64,000 nucleotides of DNA from Bryoerythrophyllum caledonicum. Its lineage: Eukaryota; Streptophyta; Bryopsida; Pottiales; Pottiaceae. A model generated the notes under the pieces. It had not been told where the DNA came from. It saw only the letters and a program-made list of their open reading frames with translations, and did not search any database. The DNA lies in the NCBI GenBank assembly GCA_963971425.1, contig OZ020524.1, positions 16,371,845 through 16,435,844 of the forward strand, read 5' to 3'. Positions 1-10,980 of the stretch are shown piece by piece (within the stretch, counting starts at the first letter, position 1; every line of letters starts with the position of its first letter). Both the position numbers and the translations under genes were made by a program.

Positions 1-300
1 ACCAGTAATATTTTCTATATGTATGAAAAATCTCAATGTCAATAGACACCTCTAGCAAAATTTTGGAGCTGCCTGGAATCCCCATATCTAATTTTAAGTG
101 GTACTAACTTTCAAACCATGATTCCAAAAAAATAATAGAAATACCTCCACAAAGCTCTTATCAAGGAATCTAGTGTAACTATTTCAAAAAAGGATTTTTT
201 TCCTAGTTTTAGATACTTGCCCAAAATCAAAATCATCCCCTCAAGGAACACTTGGTCCTTTAGGGGTTAAGCAAAGTAAATCACTTGTAAGTTATGCTAT
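1..300 (+). repeat. Dispersed repeat F, copy 1
   Basis: This stretch aligns by eye with 36745-36880 plus 38633-38760, in the same orientation. Shared words include 'actttcaaaccatga', 'gcccaaaatc' and 'taggggtta'. The matching copy at 36-38 kb is interrupted by element D, so this copy serves as its uninterrupted (empty-site) counterpart. No coding potential was recognised. Confidence 0.65.
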
Positions 301-435
301 AACTTTTTACTCTTGATGAATATTTTAATGAGTCTTGTTTAGAATGACTCCCCTCATTAAATTTCAATAGAAATCCACATCAAAAGTAAAAAATTATAAC
401 ATTTACAACTCATTTATTATATTTAACACTAATTC
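265..435. repeat. Partial MITE E-related sequence
   Basis: The motif order resembles the complete MITE at 32716-32932: 'cacttgtaa', 'actcttgatgaatattt', 'aaaagtaaaaa' and 'acaactcattta'. The outer ends are degraded, so only a partial relationship is claimed. Confidence 0.45.
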
Positions 436-1059
436 TCAATTTTAGTTTAGTAGCACCTTCTGACGTTTAACAACATTTCCACCATGCAACGCTATCTCGG
501 CAAACTTGCCTAAACAGCGTAATTGGGCCCAAAAATTATGCACCGGGAACGCCATCCCGAATCCCTTATCCCTTATCCCTGGCTTGGTGGGCTCTGGACG
601 CCAAATCGTCACCATATGCCGTCTTCCCAACAAATTTTCTTATTCATTCAATACCACTATCGACCTCCCACGTAGCCTTGAGGGGACTTTGTGCACCGAG
701 GGATGTTGCGGTCTTCTCTAGTAGGGACATTGCCAAGACATTGCTCAAAGCGTTTGTGGTGTGCTTTCCTCCCATCATTACCTTGGCCATCTCTACTCTC
801 TGTAGAGGTTTTCCGTCCTAATTTGGAATTTCCCCGCAAGGGGTGGAGATGCTCTAAGACAATGATAGTTTGTAACATATCACAAGATCCACTTGCAAAT
901 GCCATCCATACATACAAGTAATGCTATGATACCCACATAAGAGCATCCCCTACAACTCACGGGAAAGGTCCTACAAACTTTAAGAAAACTCTAGGTCACT
1001 GGCCATTACTTTGAGGAATGGCTCTCCACCAACACTCTAACATTGAAAATTACTTGTCA
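436..1059. other. No gene recognised
   Basis: Only short overlapping open frames on both strands (up to 86 codons), none with a recognisable domain. The sequence probably belongs to the decayed copia element that becomes recognisable at about 1060. Confidence 0.4.
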
Positions 1060-1359
1060 AGAACCCGGTTATGCATAAAAGGACTAAACATATCGAGCTT
1101 GAACACCACTACATTTGTGAAAATTACAAAGATGGCACTATCATAATCTCCTATGTCCCCACGCGGTCACAATAAACTGACATTTTGACCAAGCCACTCG
1201 AACTTGGTCCTTTCATTGATAACATGCCTTCGTTGAGTTCCTACACAATAATGACACGACTCGTCTCTTGCCTGAGGGAGGCACCTCAACTCTTCTCATT
1301 AGCTCCTATAAAGCTCTTTGCCTCATCTTTAATCACTTATGATCTGGTTTGAGAGGGGG
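1060..1359 (+). pseudogene. Ty1/copia polyprotein 3' end (RNase H) remnant
   Basis: One frame reads NPVMHKRTKHIELEHHYI, then VPTRSQ, a stop, and TDILTKPLELG. This is the typical end of a copia RNase H domain (NP.xHxRTKHI...HxxR, YVPT..QxAD.xTKPL). The in-frame stop replaces the usual Gln or Leu before the (A/T)D pair. A purine-rich tract (gagaggggg) follows at 1351-1359, as expected for a polypurine tract just before the 3' LTR. Only the last ~70 codons are recognisable; the reverse transcriptase and integrase are missing. Confidence 0.8.
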
Positions 1360-1540
1360 TGTTGGAATATATACCAAACCACGTCATGTGTCTGCTCATT
1401 ACTGTAGATACACTTTTTCACTATAGCAATACTGTAGCCCTAGTTTGATATGTCAAGGACAGCTAGCGCCTCCTTTGACTCGTATACATTCAGGCACATT
1501 GCCTCTACTAAGCAAGTGGCTCAGTTCATAGTGTTTCTAT
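1360..1540 (+). repeat. Copia 3' LTR fragment
   Basis: The sequence starts TGTTGGAATATA directly after the purine tract that ends the copia remnant. TGTTGGAA is a common start of copia LTRs. The far end of the LTR was not found, because P450-like coding sequence starts at about 1545, so the LTR seems truncated. Confidence 0.55.
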
Positions 1541-1544
1541 AAAA

Positions 1545-2404
1545 CTTCTACACGAATCTAATCAATGAGCACAAGGAGCACCGGAAGATGAACCTCGTCT
1601 CTGATGACAAGAAGAGCTTCATGGATGTGCTTGTGCAAGAGATCGATAATCTTGATGTCGATGTTACCAAAGAACACGTCTCCTGCGTCATCTGGGTAAC
1701 ATCCTAACTACAACTTAATCATTCGCAAAACAATCGAGCATTATAAAAATTGCCACTAAAATGTGTAGATTCATCCTTTGACAAGACGTGCGCGACGTCT
1801 TATTCGCGGAAACTGACACGACGATGGTGACGAGTAAGTGGGCGGTGACGGAGATTTTGCACAATTCGAGCATCCTCGAGGAGGTCCGCACCAAGCTAGA
1901 CCGCGTGGTGGGGAGCGACCGCATCGTCGCGGAATTTGATGGACCCCACCTCCTGTACATGCAAGCGGTGGTGAAAGAGGTGTTGCGCCTGCACTCGCCC
2001 GTCTCCATGCTGATTCTACACCGGAGCGTGCACGCCACAAAAACCTTTGGGTGCGACATCTTGGAGAAGACGCGCCTGCTTGTGAACACTGGGGGGATTG
2101 CGCGCGACTCGAAGGTGTGGGAGAATCCACTGGAGTTTTAGCCGAAGCAGTTTCTAGAGGGCGGGTTGCACGTGGGCATGGAGCTCGAGGGGCAGCAACA
2201 GTTTGACCTGCTGCTGTTTAGATCGGGGCAGAGGATGTATCTCGGGGTGTCGTTTGGCATGATGTCAGTGAACCTGGAGGTGGCGAGCTGGTTGCATGCG
2301 TTTGATTTGAGCTGCGCCGGTGGAATTGAGAAGCTGAATAAGTCGGAGACAACGACCTTTGTTTTGTAGAATCGCGACCCATTGCTCGTGGTAGCAAGAG
2401 GGTA
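1545..2404 (+). pseudogene. Cytochrome P450 pseudogene (3' half)
   Basis: Two exon-like blocks encode the C-terminal half of a plant P450. The first (1545-1692) reads INEHKEHRKMN...KKSFMDVLVQEI. The second (from ~1780) contains the I-helix motif FAETDTT, the K-helix KEVLRLH (ExxR) and the haem loop region FRSGQRMYLGVS. The haem-binding Cys is replaced by Tyr (C to Y in FxxGxRxCxG). An in-frame stop lies at 2139-2141 (EF-stop-PKQF), before the haem loop. Either defect would abolish activity, so I call it a pseudogene. The N-terminal half is absent; upstream lies a copia LTR. The subfamily cannot be assigned from this fragment. Confidence 0.85.
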
Positions 2405-3554
2405 GAAATCGACTAAAGGGGGTACATTTTGGACAAAAATAATATACTCCATAGTATGTTTGTTTTGAAGCTTTTTGTTAAATTGTTGTTGAATGCCAAC
2501 CGTCCATTGATTAAGTGTGAAGAAATCATGGCCAACAAAATGTTAGGTGAACAGAAAATATCTTGAACAACGTGCTGATTTTTGGGACTTTGTGTTGTCA
2601 TAATACATGTTGCTCTATAAGTGGCCCAACCCTTTCTCGAGATGAGAATATTGCAAACTTCAAAGACTGAAAAAATACCAAACATACTACGTAGTATATG
2701 TTTTTTCAAGGCACCAAAAACTAGGTTTTGAAAAAAATGATGGAAAAAAAATAAAAAATTGAAAACACTTTAAATTTTAAGATAGATTTTTGTATGGTAA
2801 AGAAGGTTTGATAAGAATTTGGAGCAAAAACCAACATTTAACCCCCATTTTAAGTGCTCTGAAAATCAGCCCATTTTTTGCTGTTACATGTTGTGCATGT
2901 AATCTGAAAGTCTCCCAAAAAGAACATGTTGTGCATGTAATCTGAAAGTTTTGTAGAATTGTGAACTTCTGATCTCCAACAAGAAATATATTTGTTACAT
3001 TTTAAAAATTGTGACAAGTATATAGTACAAAACAAATATACTTCTTCTCATTGAACTGTAGACCGGACCCCGGTTCGCTGAAAATTTACAATATGTGTAA
3101 TGGCATGGAAGTCAGGACTCACATTTTGTAGACCAATATCTGAAATCAAAAACAAGTTGGGCATGTGACAAGAAAGAACGGTTGTGACATGGCTCCATGT
3201 ACGATTGTGACAGTTTTTTTGTACCACCTTAGTCGACTATCACCCAAGACCGCGGTTGCCGTCGCATCTTTACTGATCACGCACAATCTCCAATCTTGTA
3301 AGGTCTTTCTTCACTCTTACTAGCTAATAGACCAATGGAAGAGCTTGCTGGTGTCTCAACTAGAATTGTGAAAGAACTTGGTGGTCTCTCAACTCATGTA
3401 AGTAGTTTCAATCAACTTTGAGAAGGAAGCATTTCATAATATCCTAATAATCTTCTACCCTCCAACTCCATTGAATCCAAGTCTAATAATCAATGGAATG
3501 AGCAATGTTTGTACCCTACTAAGACTCTTGTGCTTTCTTAACTATCACCAGCTT
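2405..3554. other. Intergenic, no gene recognised
   Basis: AT-rich sequence with scattered short frames and no domain. At 2880-2950 the phrase 'catgttgtgcatgtaatctgaaagt' occurs twice about 45 bases apart, a small local duplication. Phrases such as 'gagcttg(c/g)tggtgtct' near 3341-3400 recur near 47330, downstream of ORC4. Confidence 0.4.
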
Positions 3555-3765
3555 GGATGCCATCTAGGATGCCTTGAAAGCAGGGTCCGACACAACCATG
3601 CTAACAACTGAGCGGGCACTTGCCAAAACGCTCCTCCATACCGTAGTCCTCCAAAAAGCCCTCACCGAGCTCTCCCACACTATTCTCCCACTCGCATTCT
3701 CCAAGAGTCCGACCGCCCCTACCTCCAAGTCATCATAGAAGAAACCATTGTTTTAAATCTTCCAA
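3555..3765 (+). pseudogene. Second cytochrome P450 fragment
   Basis: A short P450 I-helix segment: AGSDTTMLTTERALAKTLL, then VLQKALTEL. A frameshift precedes ESDRPYLQVIIEET, which matches the P450 segment just before the ExxR helix. The I-helix here (AGSDTT) is closer to the plant A-type consensus than that of the fragment at 1545-2404. The two are therefore separate remnants, not one split gene. Nothing of the N-terminus or haem loop is present. Confidence 0.7.
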
Positions 3766-4247
3766 TAACTTGCTAGCCCACAACAACCTTCGGTTCCAAA
3801 AGTATAATTGCAAATACTCCATTTGCTTCACTGAATGTCAAGTATATCTCACTGATCGTCAAGAACAACAACAAAAAAACCATTTTGTTCAGCCGTCAAA
3901 TGAAGACAACATTCACAAAATAATACAAAGTCTCTTAGAGACAATTTTCAATCAAAGTTTAAAACCAAAATCATCTTGCATGTGTATAAGATACAACATG
4001 AAATCTGACATTGTATTAGAGGGTATAAGAAATCCAAGTAACAAGATAGCATATCTTGTTAATACTACACAAATAATTCTAGTCTCAACCAAGAATGCAA
4101 GACTGCTTTAAATCTCAAGTTGTTGCATACAAAATAACTCTGCTCTCAACACCTATAACTTTTGGAAGCATTTTCCTTATACAACAATCGTTCTAGAACA
4201 TGATTTTCCGATTTCTCATCGAAACCACTGAAGTATTTATATGACAT
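3766..4247. other. 3' flank of kelch gene 1, no gene recognised
   Basis: A 113-codon plus-strand frame (3770-4111) has no recognisable domain, a low-complexity composition, and lies tail-to-tail with the kelch gene. I regard it as chance or as 3' untranslated sequence of the minus-strand gene. Confidence 0.35.
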
Positions 4248-5591
4248 TTATTCGGTTAAGTCCAAGCAGAACGACATTGGATTTAAGCTAAAGAAACCTT
4301 CTCCACTCAAACCTTGATCGGCAGGTGGTGCTTGCAGCACTTCTGACTGCCCCTGATTGCGAACGTCGTAAACCACCCCAGAATGATCAATCGTGTTGAA
4401 TACACAAACATGATGCTTTTTGAACGGAATGCATGTGTACTCTGGATAGACCTCCAAGCTCCGACGTCCGGTCTTTTTCATCCTCATTACAGACTTCACC
4501 CTCCCTTCGATATCGCTATTCCATTCCACTCTGTCAATACAATGCTCGTGCTCTTGCTCCGAGAACAGGTATAACTCTCCCCAGCAGTCTACTAGCTGAA
4601 GAATTGTACAGTTTATAGAGAAAGGTATGGGACATGTCCAGTTCTTCGACCATGCTCCTTTACTCACATTGTACCGCAGAATGCCTCTCCCTCCTTCTTG
4701 ATCCAGGAACGCAATGCAGTACAAATAGCCATCCTTGAGTACTCCTGTTTGGTATTCATTGAGTGCGTAGTCCGGCCCTGGCAAGTCGCCTGTTTGCTCC
4801 CATTTCTCTGTGCGAGAATCATACACTTCTGTAACTCGAGAGATTCGCTCATAACCCGACTTGGAGCTTCCTGCCACAATTACCTGATACGATCCCGTCG
4901 CTGCATCCACCACGAGGTGCATCAGGACAGGGTTCCGTCGATGAGTGAGCGGTGCGAGCTCCTTCCACGTCCTCGTCGGAGGATTAAAGACTATCAGCCG
5001 GTCCTCTGAAGTTTTGGAGACGTTCATGCATACAATCCCACCCTTTAAGCACACGAGATACTCCTTGAACAGGTCGAGGTCGGGGTTGCAGGAAGCTGGG
5101 AGGTAAGTAAACGCCGGGAGACGTCTCCACTCTCGCAGGGATGAGTCGAATCCTGCGCATTGCAGGAGACCTTCCTTGGTGAAGAAATGCAGAGCGGTCA
5201 AAGAGACATTCTTGGAGCTGAATTCATCGTTAACGGAGAAAGAAGTATTTTTCTCACAGAAATTCTTGATCAGTGTTGTCCTGTCTTTCACCGGTTGCTT
5301 TGTCCAAGCAAATGGTAAACAGGGGAGCGGCCTAAGCACCGAGAGCTTGATGAATGGAAATCTCTCAAATGCGGCGCAGCGCTGGTTGTTGTGCAACCAC
5401 GACCAGCTACACAGCTTCGGTAGCCATTCGATGATCTTTTCAATTGCGTTCGCAAAGACGCATAACATACATGCACAATCTTCATAACATCCGCTTCTCG
5501 TATCAGAGCAAGTGCTAGTGGCGTTGCCATCGCCGATCCATCTCTGTTGAAACTCCCCAAGTCTGAGTGTTATATTGGCACTTTTGTACAA
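4248..5591 (-). CDS. Kelch-type (F-box/kelch-like) protein 1
   Basis: A single-exon minus-strand frame of about 447 codons ends at a TAA at 4248-4250. The C-terminal ~300 residues show beta-propeller repeats of plant F-box/kelch proteins: a core around GGIVCMNVSK, RLIVFNPPTRTWKELAP, RRNPVLMHLVVDAATGSY, SRVTEVYDSRTEKWEQTGDL and GRGILRYNVSKGAWSKNW. Family members are usually substrate receptors of SCF ubiquitin ligases. No F-box helix pattern is visible in the N-terminal ~130 residues, so an SCF role is only inferred. The 5' limit is the open frame, which starts at a non-ATG codon; the first ATG is at about codon 42, or a 5' exon is missing. A close paralogue in the same orientation lies at 22836-24200, and both have GTACAGAC-rich upstream DNA. 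Confidence 0.8.
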   Translation of the reverse strand: MYKSANITLRLGEFQQRWIGDGNATSTCSDTRSGCYEDCACMLCVFANAIEKIIEWLPKLCSWSWLHNNQRCAAFERFPFIKLSVLRPLPCLPFAWTKQPVKDRTTLIKNFCEKNTSFSVNDEFSSKNVSLTALHFFTKEGLLQCAGFDSSLREWRRLPAFTYLPASCNPDLDLFKEYLVCLKGGIVCMNVSKTSEDRLIVFNPPTRTWKELAPLTHRRNPVLMHLVVDAATGSYQVIVAGSSKSGYERISRVTEVYDSRTEKWEQTGDLPGPDYALNEYQTGVLKDGYLYCIAFLDQEGGRGILRYNVSKGAWSKNWTCPIPFSINCTILQLVDCWGELYLFSEQEHEHCIDRVEWNSDIEGRVKSVMRMKKTGRRSLEVYPEYTCIPFKKHHVCVFNTIDHSGVVYDVRNQGQSEVLQAPPADQGLSGEGFFSLNPMSFCLDLTE

Positions 5592-5929
5592 AACTAATTA
5601 TAAAATACAAAACGTAAGTGCAAAAACCTAAGTTCTTGGACACTATTTGTGTACTCTAGATATTAGGGTGTAAAATTAGTATCAGAAGGTAGAGAAAATA
5701 TACAAATTTGTATAAAAGATATGCACGACTGGCAAATATAGCCTGGACGAGCCGTCCCCCCCTTCATCACATGAAATCCTTTACAAGTATATATTAAAGT
5801 ACTCATACACACGATCGCCTGCATCCCAATTAAGCCAAGATCAAGAGATTCTAGCAGGACCAATTTAAACTAGTGCAACAGGAAACCACATCAACTAGCA
5901 CCAACCTCGCAATCCCCGACACGATACAT

Positions 5930-6560
5930 GATTGAAAAGTTCGAGCTTGAGAGCAGCTTCACAGACTTGCAGCTAGCACAACCAGAGTGAGAGTGGCAAA
6001 AGTTGTGACCGAGCAGAAATTTCTGTCATTTATACCGAATTCAGAGCCTTGTGTACAGACAATGTTTTGTGGACGCTTACTACCTGGAAGATCCCCGGAT
6101 GTCGACCGTGCACAGCCATTACTTGATCTTTACGCATCTCATAGATTCTCGGTGGTCAGAATCATGTACAGACCTGTCGACAGACCGGATGTCTGTACGT
6201 CGTGTTAAAGGCACCGCTTCTCACTCTGGTACCGCACACGAACCTTCCTCTGTTGACATCCTCATATTACCACCATATGAATCGTGTCTGTACGCTAAGC
6301 ATTATCTGTGCAGACTAAATCTCCTATCAGAACGCATGCGATTATTAGATACAATAGTCCCGACCCGACTCCGGAGAAAGTATACCAGAATAAAATAATA
6401 CCAACATCTCCCATTTCCTATCCCGACAACTCACAGGAATACAGACTTTTAGTCGGGCGTGGTCACTGTGTCGGAGCAATCGACATTTTAATGTCTGTAT
6501 CTAAATGTCTGTACTACAACTGCGATACTATTAATTTCCAATTCGCAGGCCCTAGGTAAC
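5930..6560. promoter_or_regulatory. GTACAGAC motif cluster upstream of kelch gene 1
   Basis: The exact 8-mer GTACAGAC (or its complement GTCTGTAC) occurs at 6053-6060, 6166-6173, 6191-6198, 6286-6293 and 6507-6514. Near matches lie at about 6309 (GTGCAGAC), 6439 (ATACAGAC) and 6493 (GTCTGTAT). The cluster lies upstream of the minus-strand kelch gene. The same 8-mer clusters upstream of its paralogue at 24.4 kb. The GTAC core is what SBP-domain (SPL) and copper-response factors bind, but no factor can be named from sequence alone. Confidence 0.5.
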
Positions 6561-6979
6561 AACAAATTCACACATGATCCTTTTGGGAGAGCATTTCGTG
6601 CTCCTCTGCAGTCGCCATCGCGAGAATTCGAGATAATATGTAGTTCACTCCATTCACCTGTTGAATTCCTGAATTGTGCAGAAGTTCACGATGTTGTGCT
6701 ATTATATGAAGCTGATACCATTTTCTGGCATTTCGCTTCTAGCACTAGGAGAGATGGCGAGTGATTCAAAGGAAGGGGAGAACTTTTGGCTACTGATCGA
6801 CGGCGTGCATTTGTCTGCAGGCCCTGATGTCTGATCGATCTGGATATCTTAGAGCGCTTACTGGTAATTAACCCCGGAAGGCTAGTGAGCTGCAGGAACA
6901 GGTATGAGGCTTCCCTGCCGCAATCTTTGCACAAGTTTCGGAGGTCTTTTTCAGCTGCTTTAAAATGGTGGATCGGCTT
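6561..6979. other. No gene recognised
   Basis: A 98-codon minus-strand frame (6686-6982) has no known domain. Nothing else is supported here. Confidence 0.35.
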
Positions 6980-7171
6980 CATCTTAGTATAATCAGTTGT
7001 GTGTTCGTTAAGTTGTCCTGGTAGGTGTTTTGAACAACTGTCATGTTATGTTCCTAGTACTTGTGAGCTCACTGCAAGTCTGGTGCAGGGAAGCATTGTC
7101 TGCAACTCTGGGCTCAGAAACCCCGATCATTAATCTCACTTAACGAACACACAACTGATTATACTAAGATG
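6980..7171. repeat. Foldback with 33-bp perfect inverted repeats
   Basis: Positions 6980-7012 (starting CATCTTAGTATAATCAG) are the exact reverse complement of 7139-7171 (ending CTGATTATACTAAGATG). A 126-base spacer lies between them. The arms are identical over 33 bases, so the structure is young or maintained. No clear target duplication flanks it, and the spacer has no known motif. It could be a small MITE, a recent inverted duplication or a hairpin RNA locus. Confidence 0.85.
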
Positions 7172-8433
7172 GGATTAAAATTTTCATTCAGAAGGGGTGT
7201 TGAGCAGGTGGAAGAATGTTTCCATCCTAAGAAGTATTTTTGTATGGGGATCGTGGCCTATCCAGTCGCCGTTAAACTATTTAGTACATATAATATTGAA
7301 ACTCGCTAGGATATAGAATCTAGTTTCCTCACTTAAAGGGTTGATGTAGATATTCCACTTGACCGCAATTATGCATTGAGGTTTATCTGCTTTGGACTCT
7401 ACAGTAAGTCTGTATCTGTTCATGTCATAAAAAATTGGCTTAAATAACGAAGAAATATTTAAGTACAATCAGGTTCTAATTTAAAATAATTTATCCAAGT
7501 AAAGCCTTATACTTAAATAATTCTTAATACGGTTTTAAAATGTTTTTGAAATTTGAGAGAGTTTATTTTAAGTAAAAAATTGTATTATTTGGAAAAAAAA
7601 AATCTTCACGTGGATTTGGTGAATTATTTGGAAAATACCATATAATAAAATTTAAGTATTAAGCACTTTTTTGAATCATTTTTAGAAGAAATTATCTTTA
7701 TAAAATTTCAGTAAATTATAAAGGAAAGTTATTTTTGCACAATTTTGCATTATGTACTCAATTGATACAAACAGAAGGTGTTGAAAAGTTCCTTTAATTT
7801 CTTCAGTCAAATGTTGCAGAAAAATGGTGAACTGAATCATAGTATTAGTCTGCAGTAGAAGCGTATGGCGTACCAGGGTCGTCTAAGGAAGATACTTAAC
7901 CCTTTAACTACGAAGGAACAAGAATGTGGTCAATAAGACCAATTTTCAGAGAATCCCGGCCGATTGAACCGTTGGATTGCTTTGCACTTGTCGGAGCCTT
8001 TGTGCACTATGCTTTCCTTCATCTAACCCATCTTTCTCATCTCCAATCCATTAAGACAATAACAAACAATACTGATTTTGGTGAAAAAGTGAACAATGAA
8101 ATGTACTCCTCGTGTAGATACTGCCATGCAGAATCTATTAAATTGTAAGAATTCAGGGTGGTGTGCAAGGCCTTGTTGTTAAAGGATTAACCGTTAAACG
8201 TCATTCAAGAGTCATATCAACCGGGAAGTAATTTACTCAGATCGAACCTCTGGTGGCGACAGTATTCTATAACTAAAATGTTGTATTTGAACATGTTGAT
8301 TTAGATTTTGAAGTGACCTCCAAATAAAAGATGATAGTCAAAGAATTTTCAATCCAAAGGTGTAAGTCTTGCTAAATTTTACTATATTTTTTTGGTTTTC
8401 TAAGGACATTTAGCATTTTTAGATAGGGTAACT
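7172..8433. other. AT-rich intergenic region
   Basis: Strongly AT-rich between about 7290 and 7760, with only short frames and no recognisable gene. Confidence 0.4.
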
Positions 8434-8817
8434 GTGAGGTCAAAGAATTTCAAATTGATTATGTTGTTTCAATGGATTTTTTGCAAGCGCTGTTCAACCA
8501 AAAAGCATTCCAGTGCAAGGGCTATTGAATACACAGCAATCCGACACCAAAGGGCTCAGTCTATCATGGATAACAATCAAGCTAATGCACACCAAGCCCC
8601 GATTGACAACCCTCCAATTGCCCCGGAGAACAATCAAGCTGATGACGACCAGGACCCCCACCACGTCCCTGATATCAATCATGCCATCCCCGACCAAGAT
8701 GTAGGTGATGACGACCCTTTACGAGACCTCGACGTAGAAATCGCACCTGATATTTGGGTGCCTGACCTGTCTCAAAGAGATTACAAGCACATCATCAGCA
8801 TGTACCCACCGTTGTAA
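8434..8817 (+). CDS. Acidic, low-complexity hypothetical protein
   Basis: An open frame whose first internal ATG at 8566 gives a polypeptide of about 83 residues starting MDNNQANAHQ. It is rich in Asp, Asn, Pro and Gln, with repeated 'NNQA(D/N)' and 'DPxDxD' style stretches, and ends DYKHIISMYPPL. It has no signal peptide or membrane segment. I do not recognise it. It may be the last exon of a longer gene or an intrinsically disordered peptide. Coding status is uncertain because no homologue or splice pattern supports it. Confidence 0.3.
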   Translation: MRSKNFKLIMLFQWIFCKRCSTKKHSSARAIEYTAIRHQRAQSIMDNNQANAHQAPIDNPPIAPENNQADDDQDPHHVPDINHAIPDQDVGDDDPLRDLDVEIAPDIWVPDLSQRDYKHIISMYPPL

Positions 8818-10505
8818 TTTATTTACATCCGGCCTGCGGCTAGTTGAGCAGATCATCTAGTCCTTACATGTACAGGACTGGAGGTACTGCAGAGTAGCTC
8901 TGACTCGTTGATGAGTGGAAAAGAAATGAACTCGCTGTTGGAGACGTGTGGAAATTTACGTTGTACTACATCTTGCATATCATGATTTAATCTATGTTGT
9001 ATCTACTCTTGTGCAATACATGTTCTATCACAAACAGTGGATCAGAGTCTTAGTGCTAACCCTTGGACTCAGTCTGAGTGTCCGGTGAGAAGATGGTCAC
9101 AAACTTTAGACACTGTAAGTATGCGCTACACACACTCAATGGCCTCAAGTTCTGCACTGTCCTAAGAACGACAAATTGGGATTCTGAAATACGCCACAAA
9201 TCCTAAGTGCATTTCGAAGAAATTTGGCATTCATAGAAATATGCGAATCGTCCTTTGCAAATCCTAAGTGCAACTCAAACATTTGTACATTCTAGTTATC
9301 AGCTCAATGGCATGCTGGATTCATCACATGAGAAAAAGAATACACAAATCGGTCAAAGGAAGCTATTTGCACGATAAGGAAGGTGAAAACCGGGCCACTA
9401 CAACGAATATAACCTTTGAGGCTATAAAAGTTGCTGCCAACATCTTTGGTGCCTGCATCAACAGTGAGGTGCCTGCCAGCACAAAGATCATGTGTCATGT
9501 GCCATGTGAGATCCATAGGAGGGAATCGGAAAATGATTCTGGTGCAGGCAGAAAAAACCAAAGTCGCTCAGAGTCACAGTTGCCTTGAAAAAGTGGATGG
9601 ATCCATAGAAACAGAAGGGTTTCCGTCAGTAAATTTGTCGTGAAACTTCACACATCAGGCTAAATATCTAAACTTGAAGCTAGAGCCAGAGAGAAAATAA
9701 GTTCTATAGTCATCGACACAATAGCAGTGAAAACAGTTTCACTGCTAGGACCTTTCAATGCAACTTAGAACTACTCAAAATGGACATTGAACTTAGACCA
9801 AGTTCTCTACACTGGATAGAATGGACACACATTGTAGCTGGAGAGACATGGCTACAAGAGAAACTCATGACTGAGCATGAACCCTCAAGTGATCAGTTGG
9901 CCCGTAGAATGACAATGCATAGACATCCTCCAACATATACACGCCTTTTGCATTCAATAGCCCTCGGACTAGGAAAGTCTGGAGGCACCTCGAAGGAAGC
10001 TAGCACCCTGGTCCTTCTGTCTGCATCCAGATGGCATGTTGCCCAAGTCTGTACTCGGTCTGATTCTCCATAGATTTCCGGGCTGGGGGAGGCCGTCGGA
10101 TCAAAGTGATGTTGAGGGCCACGATTGTGCTACGATGGGAACTTGGAATGGCGGACGGGAACGTCGGCTGGGACAAGCGTGCGCATCGTGGGATCAGAGG
10201 GAAAATGATTATTTCACAATATTTTATGACAAGCACGGTACCATATATGACCATACCATATCATTTACCATATTCCCTTCTATTCGGAACTGACACAGTT
10301 AGTCACTCGTCAAGGCTGACTTTCTTGTAACCAATTTTCATAAATATTAAATATATGTATTTGTATTCCGTATACAAATACACGTTTTCAGGTATATTGA
10401 GTACTCCAAATACGCCCAAATATACGATTGGGGGAGGTAGAGAAAACAATAAATTTTCCGTTAGCAACAATTGGAGTACAACTAGTATATTTGAATCTAT
10501 ATGTA
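8818..10505. other. Intergenic, no gene recognised
   Basis: Several short frames (up to 106 codons at 9268-9588), none with a domain. One isolated GTCTGTAC occurs at 10047-10054. Confidence 0.35.
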
Positions 10506-10980
10506 CAGTGGAGTGACACCCAAATTGGCGCCTTGTGCAATTCCAAGGATAGTGTCCACACTGTTGCCAACTTTGACACCCTCCAGAGTCCACGGCTGAA
10601 ACATTGTTATTTTACCATGAAATTTTAGACATACAATCATCTTTATGTTGAGATCATGTGTACCGAATTTTAGGGCGAGGAGATTTATACAAAAATATAT
10701 ATTCAAGATTTACCAACAAGGGGTAGTTGTAAGAACAATTTTACAGTTGCCAACTCTGACATCCTTCCAAGGATTGAAGAATTTTTTTCCCATGGAATTT
10801 TTGGAGTGGAAACACCTTTATGTTAATTATACGTATGATAAAATTCAAGTCCAAAAGGCCCACAAAAAAATGATATTCCAAATCTACCAATAGGTGTAGT
10901 TGTGAGAAACAAAGGGGAAAATTGTTTCACAACTTCCAACTTTGACAACGTCCCTAGGGCTGAGAATTTGTTATTCCCAT
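10506..10980. mobile_element. Tc1-like family C, terminal fragment
   Basis: This starts CAGTGGAGTGACACCCAAAT directly after a TA (10504-10505) and matches the end of element C at 50311 onward nearly base for base over ~475 bases. It contains the same three subterminal repeat copies, starting at 10566, 10749 and 10935. It ends inside the third copy, where LINE sequence begins. The transposase part is absent. Confidence 0.85.

Noticed and set aside
1545..3765. One P450 gene split across 1.5-3.8 kb
   Set aside because: Both segments contain their own I-helix motif (AETDTT and AGSDTT), so they are two separate remnants.
10036..10330. Overlapping frames of 74-97 codons on both strands as genes
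   Set aside because: They overlap each other in different frames and on opposite strands, with no recognisable domain or splice context.
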